Shown piece by piece: positions 50,018 through 60,861 of a stretch of 64,000 bases of DNA (position 1 is its first letter; the number at the start of each line of letters is the position of its first letter). Source of the stretch: Sycobia sp. Sy_11 (Eukaryota; Arthropoda; Insecta; Hymenoptera; Epichrysomallidae); assembly GCA_018907035.1 (NCBI GenBank), contig JACCIC010000040.1:816001-880000 (forward strand). Reading direction: 5' to 3'. Made by a program: the position numbers and the translations under genes. The notes under the pieces were generated by a model that saw only the letters and a program-made list of their open reading frames with translations, did no database searches and was not told the origin of the DNA.

Positions 50018-52391
50018 GAGGTATGTTCAAAAAGTAACGAGAATTTGTAAATTTCGCGGGTTTGGAGAGTCCGCCTGTATAAATATTTGTTGATTATATT
50101 GTTACGCATGCTCCTGAAGTACGATAAAATTTGCAGCAATATTCATTGCTTAATTTTTAAGTGTTAGACGCTAACGTTAGACGTGTTTTTTGAGCTCGGC
50201 GATTTTCGTTTGTGAAAAAAATGGAGCAAAGAATTTGTATTCAATTTTGCGTAAAAAATTAAATAAAGTGTAGTAAAGTTTATAAAATGTTAACAAAGGC
50301 ATATGGTGAGTCTACTATGAGTAAAGCAAGGATTTACGAGTGGTATAAGCGTTTCCAAGATGGCCGCGAAAACGTTGAAGATGACGAACGACCCGGACGC
50401 CCAAGCACATCAACAACCGATGAAAACGTGAAAAAAAGCGAAAGAAACAGTTATGAACGATCGCCGAATCACAATCAGAGAAGTCGCTGATGATATTGGC
50501 ATATTAGTTGGCTTATGCCATACAATTTTTTTGGATGCTTTGAATATTAAACGTATGGCAGCAAAATTTGTTCCAAAATTGTTGAATTTCGAACAAAAAC
50601 AGCGGCGAATAGAAGTTGCTCAGGAGTCGCTAAATGAAGTTAATAACGATGCAGAACTACTAAAACGTGTTATAACAGGTGGCGAAACATGGGTTGATGG
50701 ATATGATGTCGAAACTAAGGCTTCCATATTCGCCAGATATGGCTCCATGTGACTTTTTTCTATTTCAAAAAATAAAGAGAACATTCAAATTCCGGCGTTT
50801 TACAAACATAGATGACATTAAAAGCGAATTGCAGAAAGAGCTAAAAGCTATTACAAAGATCGAGTTTCAAAAGTGTTTGGATGTAATAAAAATGTTGAGG
50901 ATTAGACAAAGCGTTGGCACAAGTGCATTATATCCGAGGGGGGTTACTTTGAAGAAGACACAATTGATCTTGATGAATAAATAAATATTTGTTTCATAAA
51001 ACAAAAATTCTCATTATTTTTTTAACACACCTCGTTTAATTATCATTTCTCTTTTAAAAAACTGTATATATACTGTCTGCTTATTTTTAAAAACTTTCTC
51101 AACAGCGAAACATGCAATTTTTCAAACTCTTTAAAGAGTGATGGTTAATAATATTTCTCTTCAACTATTATAAATATTATATCTTTAATTAATTAGTTTT
51201 ATTACTACGAAGATTTATAAATTTATTTGTAGTCATGGGATCCGGAATTGGCAACTATTGCTCAAGCATGGGCAGAACAGTGTGAATTGGGTCGCGATAC
51301 TTGCAGAAATGTAGGTAAGAATGTGTTAAAGATTTTGCTATTTTGCATTATTATTTAACAAATTTTTCAATTCTTTTCTCCATTTTATTAGATACTCATT
51401 TTTATAATATTAAAAATTGTGCCTATGTCGACAGTTTTGAATTAAATAAATAAATATTTTTATCAGTCTTATAGTCTTTACATAATAATATAATATATTA
51501 ACTAAAATAATGACAGTCAGACTGTCTTTGTTTATTATCATTCTCAAAGATCTGAAATACAACTTGTTACTAAAAATAAATTAGATTAAAAATGAACAAT
51601 AATAAAATGAAATAATAATAAAATAAATATTTCTCAGGATAAACCGTAACGGTTCGAAACATCGGACAACAAAGAAGAAAATAAGGTGATGGGGGCAGTC
51701 AGATTGTCCTTCACTAACATAGAATATAGTTTATTATTTTTGTATTTTTATTTTATTTTATTTTATTATTAGTTTATTTTTAGTAATAAGTTTTAGTTTA
51801 GATTCTTCAGAGGGTGATAATAAATAAGGACAGTCTGACTGTTAACATTTTAGTTAATATATTCTATTATAAACACTATAAGACTGATAACAATATTTAT
51901 TAATTTAATCTTATTTTTAAAAGATTTGAAATATTTGATCTGCAATTAGGAATGCTGAATTTACTATTTGAATTTTCAGATCGCTGGCTTGTTGGACAAA
52001 ATTTTGGGGTTGAAATGAGCTATGGACTTGATGTGGAAACTTTATCAATTGATAAAATTATTGAAAGATGGTATGAAGAAGTTATTAGGTTTAATAAAAG
52101 CAATATTAGAGTATTCAAGTAATTATTTTCTTTATTCAAGCATAAAAATAATATCAGTATGCTATAGTATTAGCTACAAAATGTTCAAAATTTTACAGTC
52201 GAGACCTTGCTGTAGCTACACGTACTACTAGTTTCACCCAGATGATTTGGTTGCATACAAGATACATTGGTTGCGGTGCAATGAGGTATTATGATGGAAT
52301 GTTTGGAACACTGTTACTTGTATGTAATTATGGTCCAAAGGGTAACTTTATGGGCAAACCAGTATATCATCTTCCTGCAGAGCTAGATTAA
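47355..52391 (+). CDS. CAP gene B: venom allergen 3 / antigen 5-like secreted protein, 5 exons
   Basis: Exons are 47355-47486, 48930-49100, 51233-51314, 51980-52118 and 52199-52391. Exons 2-4 are 171, 82 and 139 bases, identical in length to gene A, and all intron phases match (split codons Asp129 and Asn175). The product is 238 aa, with a hydrophobic signal segment ([12 protein letters not shown]). Landmarks are VRLHNLYR (His in helix 1), [29 protein letters not shown], the CAP1-type SFTQMIW and the CAP2-type [12 protein letters not shown]. The CAP1 His is Ser186, where gene A has Arg. There are no stops or frameshifts, so this is probably a working paralogue of gene A lying 24 kb downstream on the same strand. 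Family members are secreted. Venom expression is plausible but not shown by sequence. Confidence 0.92.
47725..47751 (+). CDS. Possible 27-nt cassette microexon in CAP gene B intron 1
   Basis: A pyrimidine-rich run ending TTTTTTAG precedes 47725, and GTAAGA follows 47751. The 27 bases keep the phase-0 frame without a stop and would add nine residues (NIYRPMADK) between exons 1 and 2, in the linker just before the fifth Cys. No equivalent was seen in gene A. Splice-site fit only; it could be chance. Confidence 0.25.
47757..47845. repeat. (GA)n microsatellite
   Basis: About 38 near-perfect GA units in intron 1 of CAP gene B. It is followed 460 bp later by a (CT)n array, so the two can pair. Confidence 0.95.
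48304..48346. repeat. (CT)n microsatellite
   Basis: About 21 CT units, the inverted counterpart of the (GA)n array at 47757. Confidence 0.95.
49735..49774. repeat. (TA)n microsatellite
   Basis: About 20 TA units within intron 2 of CAP gene B. Confidence 0.95.
49963..50016. repeat. (TA)n microsatellite abutting mariner end
   Basis: About 26 TA units ending exactly at the left inverted repeat of the mariner-like element, whose target is TA. Confidence 0.95.
50017..51034 (+). mobile_element. Mariner-like element, internally deleted
   Basis: The left end, CGAGGTATGTTCAAAAAGTA, and the right end, inverted CGAGGTGTGTTAAAAAAATA, form terminal inverted repeats of about 30 bp. The left end follows a TA. 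The 1.02-kb length is short of the usual mariner of about 1.3 kb. Transposase remnants lie between the ends in + orientation, so the element lies in sense within the CAP gene B intron. A right-flank TA duplication is not intact (TT follows). Confidence 0.9.
50287..50984 (+). pseudogene. Mariner transposase remnant
   Basis: The helix-turn-helix part ([25 protein letters not shown]) is in one frame to 50490. A second frame from about 50453 carries [14 protein letters not shown] and [13 protein letters not shown], where the first catalytic Asp is replaced by Gly. The block with the second Asp is deleted. A third frame resumes at [13 protein letters not shown], which holds the last Asp, and runs to 50984. 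Two frame changes, one deletion and one catalytic substitution make it dead. Confidence 0.9.
51315..51979 (+). other. Intron 3 of CAP gene B
   Basis: 665 bases, phase 1, GTAAG donor and CAG acceptor. Most of it is the foldback repeat. Confidence 0.85.
51408..51915. repeat. Foldback/MITE-like repeat, complete palindromic copy
   Basis: The left arm has TTTTTATCAGTCTTATAGTC and ATGACAGTCAGACTGTC. The right arm, read inverted, has TGTTATCAGTCTTATAGTG and AACAGTCAGACTGTC. The arms are about 90-150 bp, making one long foldback. The centre has AACCGTAACGGTTCG as in the 19.8-kb copy. It lies in intron 3 of CAP gene B, the same intron that holds copy 1 in gene A. Confidence 0.85.
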
Positions 52392-52398
52392 TATTGTA

Positions 52399-52404
52399 AA
52401 TAAA
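52399..52404 (+). terminator. Poly(A) signal of CAP gene B
   Basis: AATAAA, 8 bases after the TAA stop. Such a short distance mirrors gene A. Confidence 0.55.
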
Positions 52405-52808
52405 TAATTCTATTCGAATAGACTAGTATAATATTATATTATAATACGATACAAATACAGAATTTGTGTATTAAGACCAATCAATGCTTACAATCACTCT
52501 GTTCTGCGCAATACTTTGGTTTTATTGTTATTATTATATTTATTCTTTCGACAAGTTTTTTAATTTTCTCTCGTGAATATCAACATAAATTTTTCTGTAT
52601 GATTCTTAAAATTATTGGTAGGGCGGTACAAAAGGATTGTCAGTAGTTGCAGATAGTGGATTATATGAATACAAAAACATTTTTTTGAAATCAAAAACAT
52701 AAGCAATACACCATTTATAAAGCTTCTTTTTAACGAAAAGTACTTGTAGAATTTCTTAAATGAATCATGAAACATATTGACGTGAGTCATTATGCACGAA
52801 TATGATTC

Positions 52809-55516
52809 TTAAGGTGGCATCTCTAGTCTAAATCGATGAAAAAATCAATTTTCCAAAAACACCGGTTTTGCATTTAGTATACTAATAGTAACATCGTAGA
52901 ATAGTTTATTTTAACTTGCGCGCTCTAAAAATGTTTCTATAACGCGTATTCTTGGTGCGCGCGCAAGTGTAATTTTGGAGCAATTCAGACAGCTGGCAAT
53001 CAGAGAGGTACATACTTGGTCCCGCTTCTTTCTGTATTTATATATCTCACGAGTATTTTGAACGATATTTTGAAGCACTAAAAGTATTGCTTTCTTTTAA
53101 TTTAATTGTGAAAACAGTTATTCATTCATATTAGTTGGAAAAAAGTTCATAAAATGGATAAAAAAAGTACAAAATTCGGCAATTCGAGAGCTGATCGACA
53201 AAAAAAAAGAAATTTTCGTGGCAATCGATTTACGAGTGAGCGTGATAAAAGTGTGGTATGTGCATCTGCTAAAAAAATTAAGAAAAATAATCTTGCATTC
53301 GAAGTGAACGTTGATCCATTGTTGCATTACGTCATAGTGAATTTCTTACTCTTTCTAAGACTACAAGACATTTTAATTTTTAAAACTTGTAAAGGCGATA
53401 TAACATTTTCCAAACGTAACGAAAAAGCATTAGGTTTTCAATTAGTAGTTTCATGTATATGTGAAACAGTAACTCATATTCCAAGCAGTCCAACAATTTA
53501 TACTTCCTACGAAATGAATCGCCGCTTTGTATTTGGGATGCGTTTACTCGGTGTTGACTTGCTAGGTATAAATAATTTTTGTGCAATGATGGATGTCAGC
53601 AAAGGATATACTTCAGCTACTTATTATGCAATAGTAAACCACATTTGGATAGCAGCAGAAGCAGTAGCTACATTAGTTTTTAGACAAGCAGTTAGTGAAG
53701 AGCAAAGAGAAAATGAGGCTGCCGGTAATGTAAAAAATCGGCTCACAGTTTCTGGTGACGGCTCTTGGGCTCGAAGGGGTTTTTCTTCTCTTGTCGGGAT
53801 TGGAAATTGTCTTGATGTCATTGTGAAAAATAGAATACGCAAAGCTTGTGAACAATGGGCTTGAAAGGAAAATTCTATGGATTATCAAGACTGGTATGAA
53901 ACTCACGAGCCAGATTATAGTGCAAATCATGAAGGTAGTGCGGGATCTATGGAAGTTAATGGTATAAAAGAAATGTTCCAAAGATCTGTAGATTTGCATG
54001 ATAGTTATTATGAATATTATATTGGTGATGGCGATTCGAAGACTTTTTCATCGTTACAAGATATACAGCCCTATGGTGATGTTTTGAGCGTAAAAAAGAC
54101 GGAGTGTGTTTTACATGTTAAAAAACGAATTTATAAAAGAGCAAAAGATGCTAAAAAAGAACTGACACAGATAAAAAAGGCTCAAAAAGCGTTAGAAGCT
54201 TCACAAAAAGGTGCTAATGGAAAAAAACGACAAAAAAAAAACAAAAAAAACTGAAAAGCCTAAAATAACGGCTACATTGACTAATAAAGTCATGTTGGAG
54301 ATGTCAAAATATTACGAATTAGCTGTTCGCCGAAATCCAGATTCTGTTGAAGATATGAGAAATGCTATTTGGGCAACTTTTTACCATAAGATTTCTACGA
54401 ATTATAAGCCTCAACATATGAATTGTTCCGCTAGGTCAGACTCATGGTGCAAATACCGAGTTGATGAAGCTACCGGCCAGTGGAAAAATTTTGTGCACCC
54501 TCCAGCACTACACGAAGAAATTCAACTTTTATTAAAAAAGATTTATGAAGATCTTACCACAGACGATCTGCTAGAAAGGTGCATCGGAGCACACACACAC
54601 AAAACACCAACGAAAGCTTCAATGCTTGCGTTTGGAATATAGCTCCAAAACACATGTTTTCTGGGAAGAAAATTGTTGAAATTGCTACCTATTGTGCTGT
54701 GTGCGTCTTCAATGAAGGATTTTTACCTTTATTAAAAATCATGGAAACCATGGGTATTTCGATTGGCAGCGTAGCAGTGGATTTTGCGCAGAGACAGGAC
54801 GAAAATAGAATTAAGCAAGGAAATCGTCGCAGCATTGAAGCTTTAAAAGAACGGCGACTCGAGCTTAGAAAGGCTAAGGCGCACGAAAATAAGTTTTTTG
54901 AGGACCAGGAAGGAATTATGTATGGAGCTGGTATCGCGGATTGAGTGTAAGAGGTTTATTTCTTCATTTTTTACACAGGTTTTCAAAAAATTATTTTGAA
55001 CGCGTTTTTCTCGAAATAACATTTTTTGACCTGGCTGACATGATTTAACAAAAACTATTCAACTGATTGGGCTGAAATTTTGAGAGGTTATTTGTCACAC
55101 ATATAGCTATAGCCCGTACTAGAATTATGAATTTTCGATTACATTTGAGCACTTTTTTAAACAACATAGTCTCAAAAAATAAGCCGAAAATTAGAAAAGC
55201 CCGGCATTTTGTTTTTATTTTACTTAAACTTCTTGATTTTAGTACGTGCTATAGCCACTTTCTTATACTTTAATATGCTTTTTGAATTCTTCATTTCAGA
55301 GCTTCCTGTGTCAAGATATGATGTCAGCCAAAAAAAGCAAGCTTCGTTGTGGCAGCCATATCTGGGCCATAATGGATGAAAAATGAAAAAAAAAATTTTT
55401 TTCAGACTTCAATGTGTATTTTTTTAATATAAAAAAAATTGTAGTGTGATAATAAAGTTTACTGCAAGAAAAAAATCTTGAAAATGTATGCAAAAAGACT
55501 AGAGATGCCTCCTTAA
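52809..55516 (+). mobile_element. TTAA-flanked DNA transposon with Mutator/Kolobok-like transposase
   Basis: The left end is TTAAGGTGGCATCTCTAGTC (52809). The right end, inverted, is TTAAGGAGGCATCTCTAGTC (55497-55516), one mismatch in 20. Both ends carry TTAA, consistent with a TTAA target duplication. The 2.7-kb body contains one transposase in + orientation with long untranslated ends. It starts about 410 bp after the poly(A) signal of CAP gene B. It resembles the element in intron 2 of gene A in termini (TTAAGG), transposase and subterminal text. Confidence 0.88.
53154..54944 (+). pseudogene. Mutator/Kolobok-like transposase, nearly full length but broken
   Basis: From ATG 53154 (MDKKSTKFGNSRADRQKKRN) the frame runs to a TGA at 53862-53864. 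It continues in the same frame to about 54254, shifts by one at a poly-A run near 54230 and shifts back at a (CA)n run near 54600, ending at the TGA at 54942. Key blocks are RRFVFGMRLLGVDLLGINNF, VSGDGSWARRGFSS (first Asp), YIGDGDSKTF (second Asp), MRNAIWATFYHKIS, DSWCKYR, NESFNACVWNIAPKH (Glu) and EGIMYGAGIAD at the C terminus. That is one premature stop and two indels, both in simple runs. The DDE layout fits the animal Mutator-like transposase family. The TTAA ends point to Kolobok; I cannot decide between the two names. Confidence 0.82.
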
Positions 55517-55629
55517 TAGTCATTGTAATTGTATGGACGTTATGTGCACGTATGGATATGTACATGGATATGGATGTGTATAGTTGCGTATGTATATGTG
55601 TGTATGTGTATATATATATATATATATTG

Positions 55630-55664
55630 TAACATGTATAGGTTATCTTATCCTATACATGTTA
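55630..55664. repeat. 13-bp perfect hairpin
   Basis: TAACATGTATAGG and CCTATACATGTTA are separated by 9 bases. It is preceded by a (TA)n run and TG, so it could be the edge of an unrecognised element. No gene is near. Confidence 0.7.
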
Positions 55665-58600
55665 ATAACTATTACCAATGGGAAAAAAGGACGGGAAAAG
55701 GGAATGAATGAGAGAGAGAGAGAGAGAAGGAGGATAAAATATAATATAATATAGTAATTTTTTGAATTATTATTACAAAAGCAAACCAGTACCTTAGCTC
55801 GATAATTCTTCTTGCAAAAAGTTTTCTTAGTGTTTCAGTGGCAATACTAGTAATATAATTTTTTATTTTCTCTTAGTCGTTTTGAATAATATTGAAATTC
55901 GTTCGGTGATTTGTATTGCAATATCAACCAGAATCTTATATAGAATCTTAGATAATACTTTTGAATAGGGCGAAGTTGTGCAATTGTTGTCACGAGCACA
56001 TTCTTAATAATATATCCATTTTATATAAACTCAGGAGAGTTTGTATTATACCGTGAAGAAAATATTATAAATAAATAAATATAAACCATGAGTAATAGGT
56101 TATAAGAATAACAAGCGCGCGTGCATAACTTGATAGTATTCTTGTTCTGTTATTCTTGTTCTCCGTAAGGCGGCACCCATGTTATTTAATTTATCTAATA
56201 GACTTGTAACTTTTCTTTCTCACACGTTTTGTGAACGGAAGCACCCGTTAACATAGCGCGGGTACATAATAAGCAGGTATAGGATATTATTTATTATAAT
56301 TTTACGAAATTTAATAAATCTCAAGATTTTTGTTTACTCAAATAAATAAGTTTATCTTTCTTTTATGTTTGTAATAGAAAATCTCTTAATATCCCCTTTA
56401 CCTGATTGTTGCCCCGTCCTTTCCTGGATTATTGATAATCCATTGATATAATTTGTTATTAAAATAAATTAAAAATCAATAAATTCCAGGATAAAAAGGT
56501 AAGTCCGAGGAAAAGTAATAGTAAAGAACCTACGGTCCACCCAAATTGTTTTAAAACAAGTTAATTCGTTTGGGGTTTTTTACACCTCTGTTAACGGTTG
56601 CTTTTACCGGGCATCAATGAAATAAGTATCCCATTTCAATATATAAACATATATATATATATTCATTTATTTATTTATAGTTATATTTAAGACGTCCTTG
56701 CCGTATTTTGTCTTCCGCATCCGAGTTTGTGTGTAACGTAAGAACGATGCAAGGAAGTGAGGGCTTCCAGGAACGAGTGTACGGTCTGATCTTCCGTCGT
56801 ATTTTGGTATGCAATAAACGCTGTGCACGATATCCCCTTTGTGTAAACACGGATGCTACATTAATCATTTAGATCCAGTGTCTTTCTTTGAATGTACAGA
56901 CCTTATACGCAATGTCTTTCAAAATCTAATGTCGGCTGTCTGAACCTCTCGGACAATAAAATGACATAAGATTAAATTACTCCAGGAAGGCTTGTACTCT
57001 AGCTATAGACCGTACTCTAGCTGCAGGCCGTGCCCTCCAGCTCAAATCTACAGCGCAGATGTTTTCTATTATGTCGACGTATTTTGCTTGGCAGTTTTTA
57101 AATTGCTGAAAACTAAATAAAGATGTACATAAAAAATAGAGTGAGCCTTACCTGCCATAGCGTCTCTGACGAGCTAAGCATTCTTATATCGGCTTTCGCG
57201 ATGTACACTTCGCTATTTCGAAAGGTATACTTATAACTTGTAAGAATAAAATAAAAATTATTTCATTTTAAATCAGATCAAATTTTTTATTTATCAAAAC
57301 ACTGTTTCCCTGAAATAAACATCGGAGAAACGTACCAATTGCGGTACAGTACTAATATCACAAAATAAACACTGCTAATGCAATTTTAATTGATAAGAGT
57401 AACTCATTTAGTTCATTTTAATTGATGGCTTCATTGCCAGCATAGTGTCTATCATAATTAATTATTAAGTTCATTTCTGATCATTAACAAGTTCAGAAAG
57501 CAAAAACATTTTATTAGCTTAAATGATATTAAAAAACTACATGAAACTGTTTAACTAAACAAATGAAAAAATTTCAAAATACTTCAAACGAATATTATTT
57601 ATTACATATGTGTTATCGGTATAACAGTACATTTCTTAATGAATACAGAAAGAATTTACTCGCGAAATGAGAGATTTAAGGCTCAAGAGAAAGCCGACGG
57701 TTGTAATGAAAGTGAGTTGAAAAGAAGGTGAGATTGATCCACTACGTATTTATACGGATTTATACGGATAAAATATTTACGTATTTATACGTAAATATTT
57801 AAAATATCACATATTTATACGGATAAAATATATGAAATAAAATAAATATAGAGGAAATAGCAAATGAATAGATTCCTGTATTACCGCGCCGTGAGTAAAA
57901 TACGACATCGTAGGTAACTCAATAAGGACAGATGTTACATGCGACACGAACTGAAGCCTCAGCATAACGATTATATGAGCACAGATTAGAAAGGAACAAT
58001 CGTGAAAGTTTAGATGCCTGCGTTTGAAACCAATTTTTAAAATCCTCAATAGTTGATTGCTGCTGAATTTACCTTGAAATTAGCGAAATTTTGTATTTCG
58101 TAAATAATTTTTGTTCTTTGTTTGGTATCAGTTAAAGAACAAACAAAAACAGTAACAGTAAACAAATTCAAGTTTGCGCGTCATTTACGCAAAGTTAGTC
58201 AGTTTTTAAGTCTCGTGAATTATATTCTACACTTCATTATAAACTACGCGATTATCACAAGGAGCAACAATGGTTATAGGGATTCGTATAAGAGTTGGCC
58301 TTCTCGGAAATTAAAACATAAATTATTTTCGAGATCTTCTGGTATTATATCAAGAAGTCGTAGCTTTATAGTTCCACTGGGTATAGTACCTGTCGCAGAT
58401 TGGGACTGAATACATGTAGGATCCTGATGAGTCTTTCCCCAATGATTTTTTAAAAAAATTGGATTGTCTCGGATAATCAATATAACACCGGGAAATAATA
58501 TTATGTTAAAGAATCTTCATTTAGTATTTTATCATACGAGATTAAGTTTCATTTCTTAATAATAATTCGAAGTCATATAATCTTACCAAAATAAATGTGA

Positions 58601-59158
58601 ATATTGTATATATTATTCCATCGTTGGTATCGAAAACGAATGACTTATAATTTTTCAATTTCTCCAGCCTTGGACATAGCGGCAACAGGATATAAGCAAA
58701 TCGACTTCTTATTTTAGCAGAAAAAATATATAAAGTAAATCTGTAATGAAACTTGACTTTACATTTAAAAGGGAATGTAAATGTTAAGCAAGTTAAATCA
58801 AAAGTCTCGCGAGTTAATTCGGGTTAAAAACCACAAAATGTGTACCTAGGTACACACTTGATCAGTGACGGAAAAAGCGAAGGTTTTTCAGAAAATGGCT
58901 TTGATACCTTAGAATTTCCAAAGTGGAAAAAGGTTATCTTTCTCCCTAAAAGCAGATCGATGCTTTAACATTTTTCCATAAAGAAGTCTTTCTACAAATG
59001 TATATATTGTCGTTTCCGTATAAAAATATGCTAATTCAACACCCGCTTCAAAATGTTTTCATCTGAGCGTCCGGTTCAAGAAAGTGCTATTTCGCAGATC
59101 ATTTTTTTTACTTCAATTTAAGTTGGCACCAACACCTACATATTCGCGGTATTTAATT
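55665..59158. other. Intergenic DNA, no firm gene
   Basis: It has a short GA run at 55709-55727 and GC-richer patches at 56560-57070 and 57880-58440 with short open frames I do not recognise. One patch carries an inverted repeat around TTCCTGGATTATTGAT near 56430. Confidence 0.45.
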
Positions 59159-59168
59159 ATATATATAT

Positions 59169-59223
<55 letters not shown>
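59159..59223. repeat. (TA)n microsatellite, interrupted
   Basis: TA units with three ATAC interruptions, abutting the foldback element at 59224. Confidence 0.93.
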
Positions 59224-59224
<1 letters not shown>

Positions 59225-59543
59225 GACGGCTTCTACGGGTAATCTCGTAGTTACGTGTTCAAGTATTCAGACGTTGGAATATGATGACCAGGTGTCTCCG
59301 ACCGACTTCTATGGGAAGCTCCGCGTTCGGACGGTGAAATACGAAGTTTTCTATTGGAACGGTAGAACACGATATCCAGGTGTCTTTGAACTGCTTCTAG
59401 AGAAAGACCTGCACATAGTTCAGTTGGACATCATATTCCACCGTCCGAACGCGAAACTTCCCGTAGAAATCGTCCCCAGGTACCTGGACATCATATTCCA
59501 CTGTCCGAACACGTAACTACGAGATTGTCGGTAGAAGCCATCT
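59224..59543. repeat. 320-bp GC-richer foldback element
   Basis: The left end AGACGGCTTCTACGGGTAAT and the right end, inverted AGATGGCTTCTACCGACAAT, continue into a shared CTCGTAGTTACGTGTTC, giving arms of about 37 bp. Further in, blocks such as GGAATATGATG.CCAGGT and CGTTCGGACGGTG occur repeatedly in both orientations, so most of the unit can fold on itself. It is flanked by TATA on both sides and is much less AT-rich than its surroundings. No coding capacity is evident. Confidence 0.85.
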
Positions 59544-59544
59544 A

Positions 59545-60860
59545 TATATTTGCTCTATATGTACACGATCTTCCCGAAATAACTGATCAAGGTATCACAA
59601 TGGGATCGAGAAGGAAAAGTTATGTATAAATGCATATAATAAAATAAATATAATATATAATGCGCAGGCCATTATCGCGGTTATATTGTGAGTATACAAC
59701 GTATACGACGTAGACCGTAGTTATACAATGTATGCTGTCTTTTGGAAAATGTCGGGAATTGAAAAAAAGGTCGGATTTTCCGAACGTCATGTGCGCCAAA
59801 ATTTGGGCTGCGAGTTGGGGCTTATCATATGATATTTTGTCCGCTTAAACGGAGACTGAGGTTATAAAAATTTGTTGTATTAAATTTGTAGTCAATATCG
59901 TTCGAACTTTGTATCCTTTATGGATATTGTATGAAATTCATTTGATTTAAAACCTTTCTTTTCGTTTTAAATGTCCCTGCGTGTTCCCGACGTTTGCGTC
60001 GGAATGAGAGCGAAAGATCGACGGATGGGTATTCCAGCACAGTACGCGAAGTGCTGTGTAAGCCCCGTGGTTTTGTGTCCATTATTTTGTATTTCACTCC
60101 CAGGGGCGAGTATACCAACGTAATTGGAGAGATCGTGCGGCGCAGAGATTTTAAATTCCTGCGCGGACACGTTAGGTTAAGACAGGCGCGTCTTGTTGGA
60201 AATGCTCGTCCAGATCGGTTGTCAAACGATAAAAACAAAAAAATGACAGCCTCGCTTCGATTTCTGTACGTGTATACGAATGGGAATGTCGTAGTTTATA
60301 ATTTCAAAGACGAACTGCGGGCGTGTAGAATTAGAAACCTAGATTGGAAGTGATTTATGATGTATACACATTGATTCCGGCGAAGGTTTTCCCCTTGAAA
60401 GGTTTTTCCTTCGTCGCGAGTGGAAACTCATGCGAATGCGTAAATAATGTAGGGTTATTATTTGTACCGACTGATGCGAGCACTGAGTTTGTTCGTGGAA
60501 AAAGGGCCTCTTGTTTAGACGCGACTTACGACGCCGGGACGCGTTCAATGCGGGACTGAGTTTCCAAGTGACAGGAACGTGCGCAACACATGTTGCGCGC
60601 GACAAGAGCGCGACGCCTTTCATCCGAGGATCAGGGATTTAGCTTAAAAATAAAAAAAAAACTAATAGCCATTTGATAGATCGCTGTGAGAGAAATTGTG
60701 GGGACAAGGAAACAAGGGCCTAGAGGGGAGTGTTTGGCGGCGTAACGGCGACGGCGAGGAGGATTGTCTCGCAAAATCAGCGGTCAGTCTCTCGTCGATA
60801 TCGAAGTCGAACACTTCCACATATTGTACAATAGATTTTCTTAAATAAACTCTGTCTTAC
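59545..60860. other. GC-rich tract, origin unknown
   Basis: From about 59940 to 60820 base composition is near balanced, in contrast with the flanks. It contains open frames on both strands (119 codons + at 59994-60353; 106 codons - at 59918-60238), none recognised. The end, AATAAACTCTGTCTTACAG at about 60844-60862, looks like a poly(A)-signal region as in an LTR R/U5. It may be an LTR or leader of an element, or an exon of an unsupported gene. Confidence 0.4.
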
Positions 60861-60861
60861 A

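Larger units (their letters stand above)
49101..51232 (+). other. Intron 2 of CAP gene B
   Basis: 2132 bases, GTAAGT donor and TAG acceptor, phase 0. It contains two (TA)n arrays and the mariner-like element at 50017-51034. Confidence 0.85.

Noticed and set aside
53118..53999. Minus-strand frames of 69-108 codons
   Set aside because: Shadows of the transposase reading frame on the plus strand.
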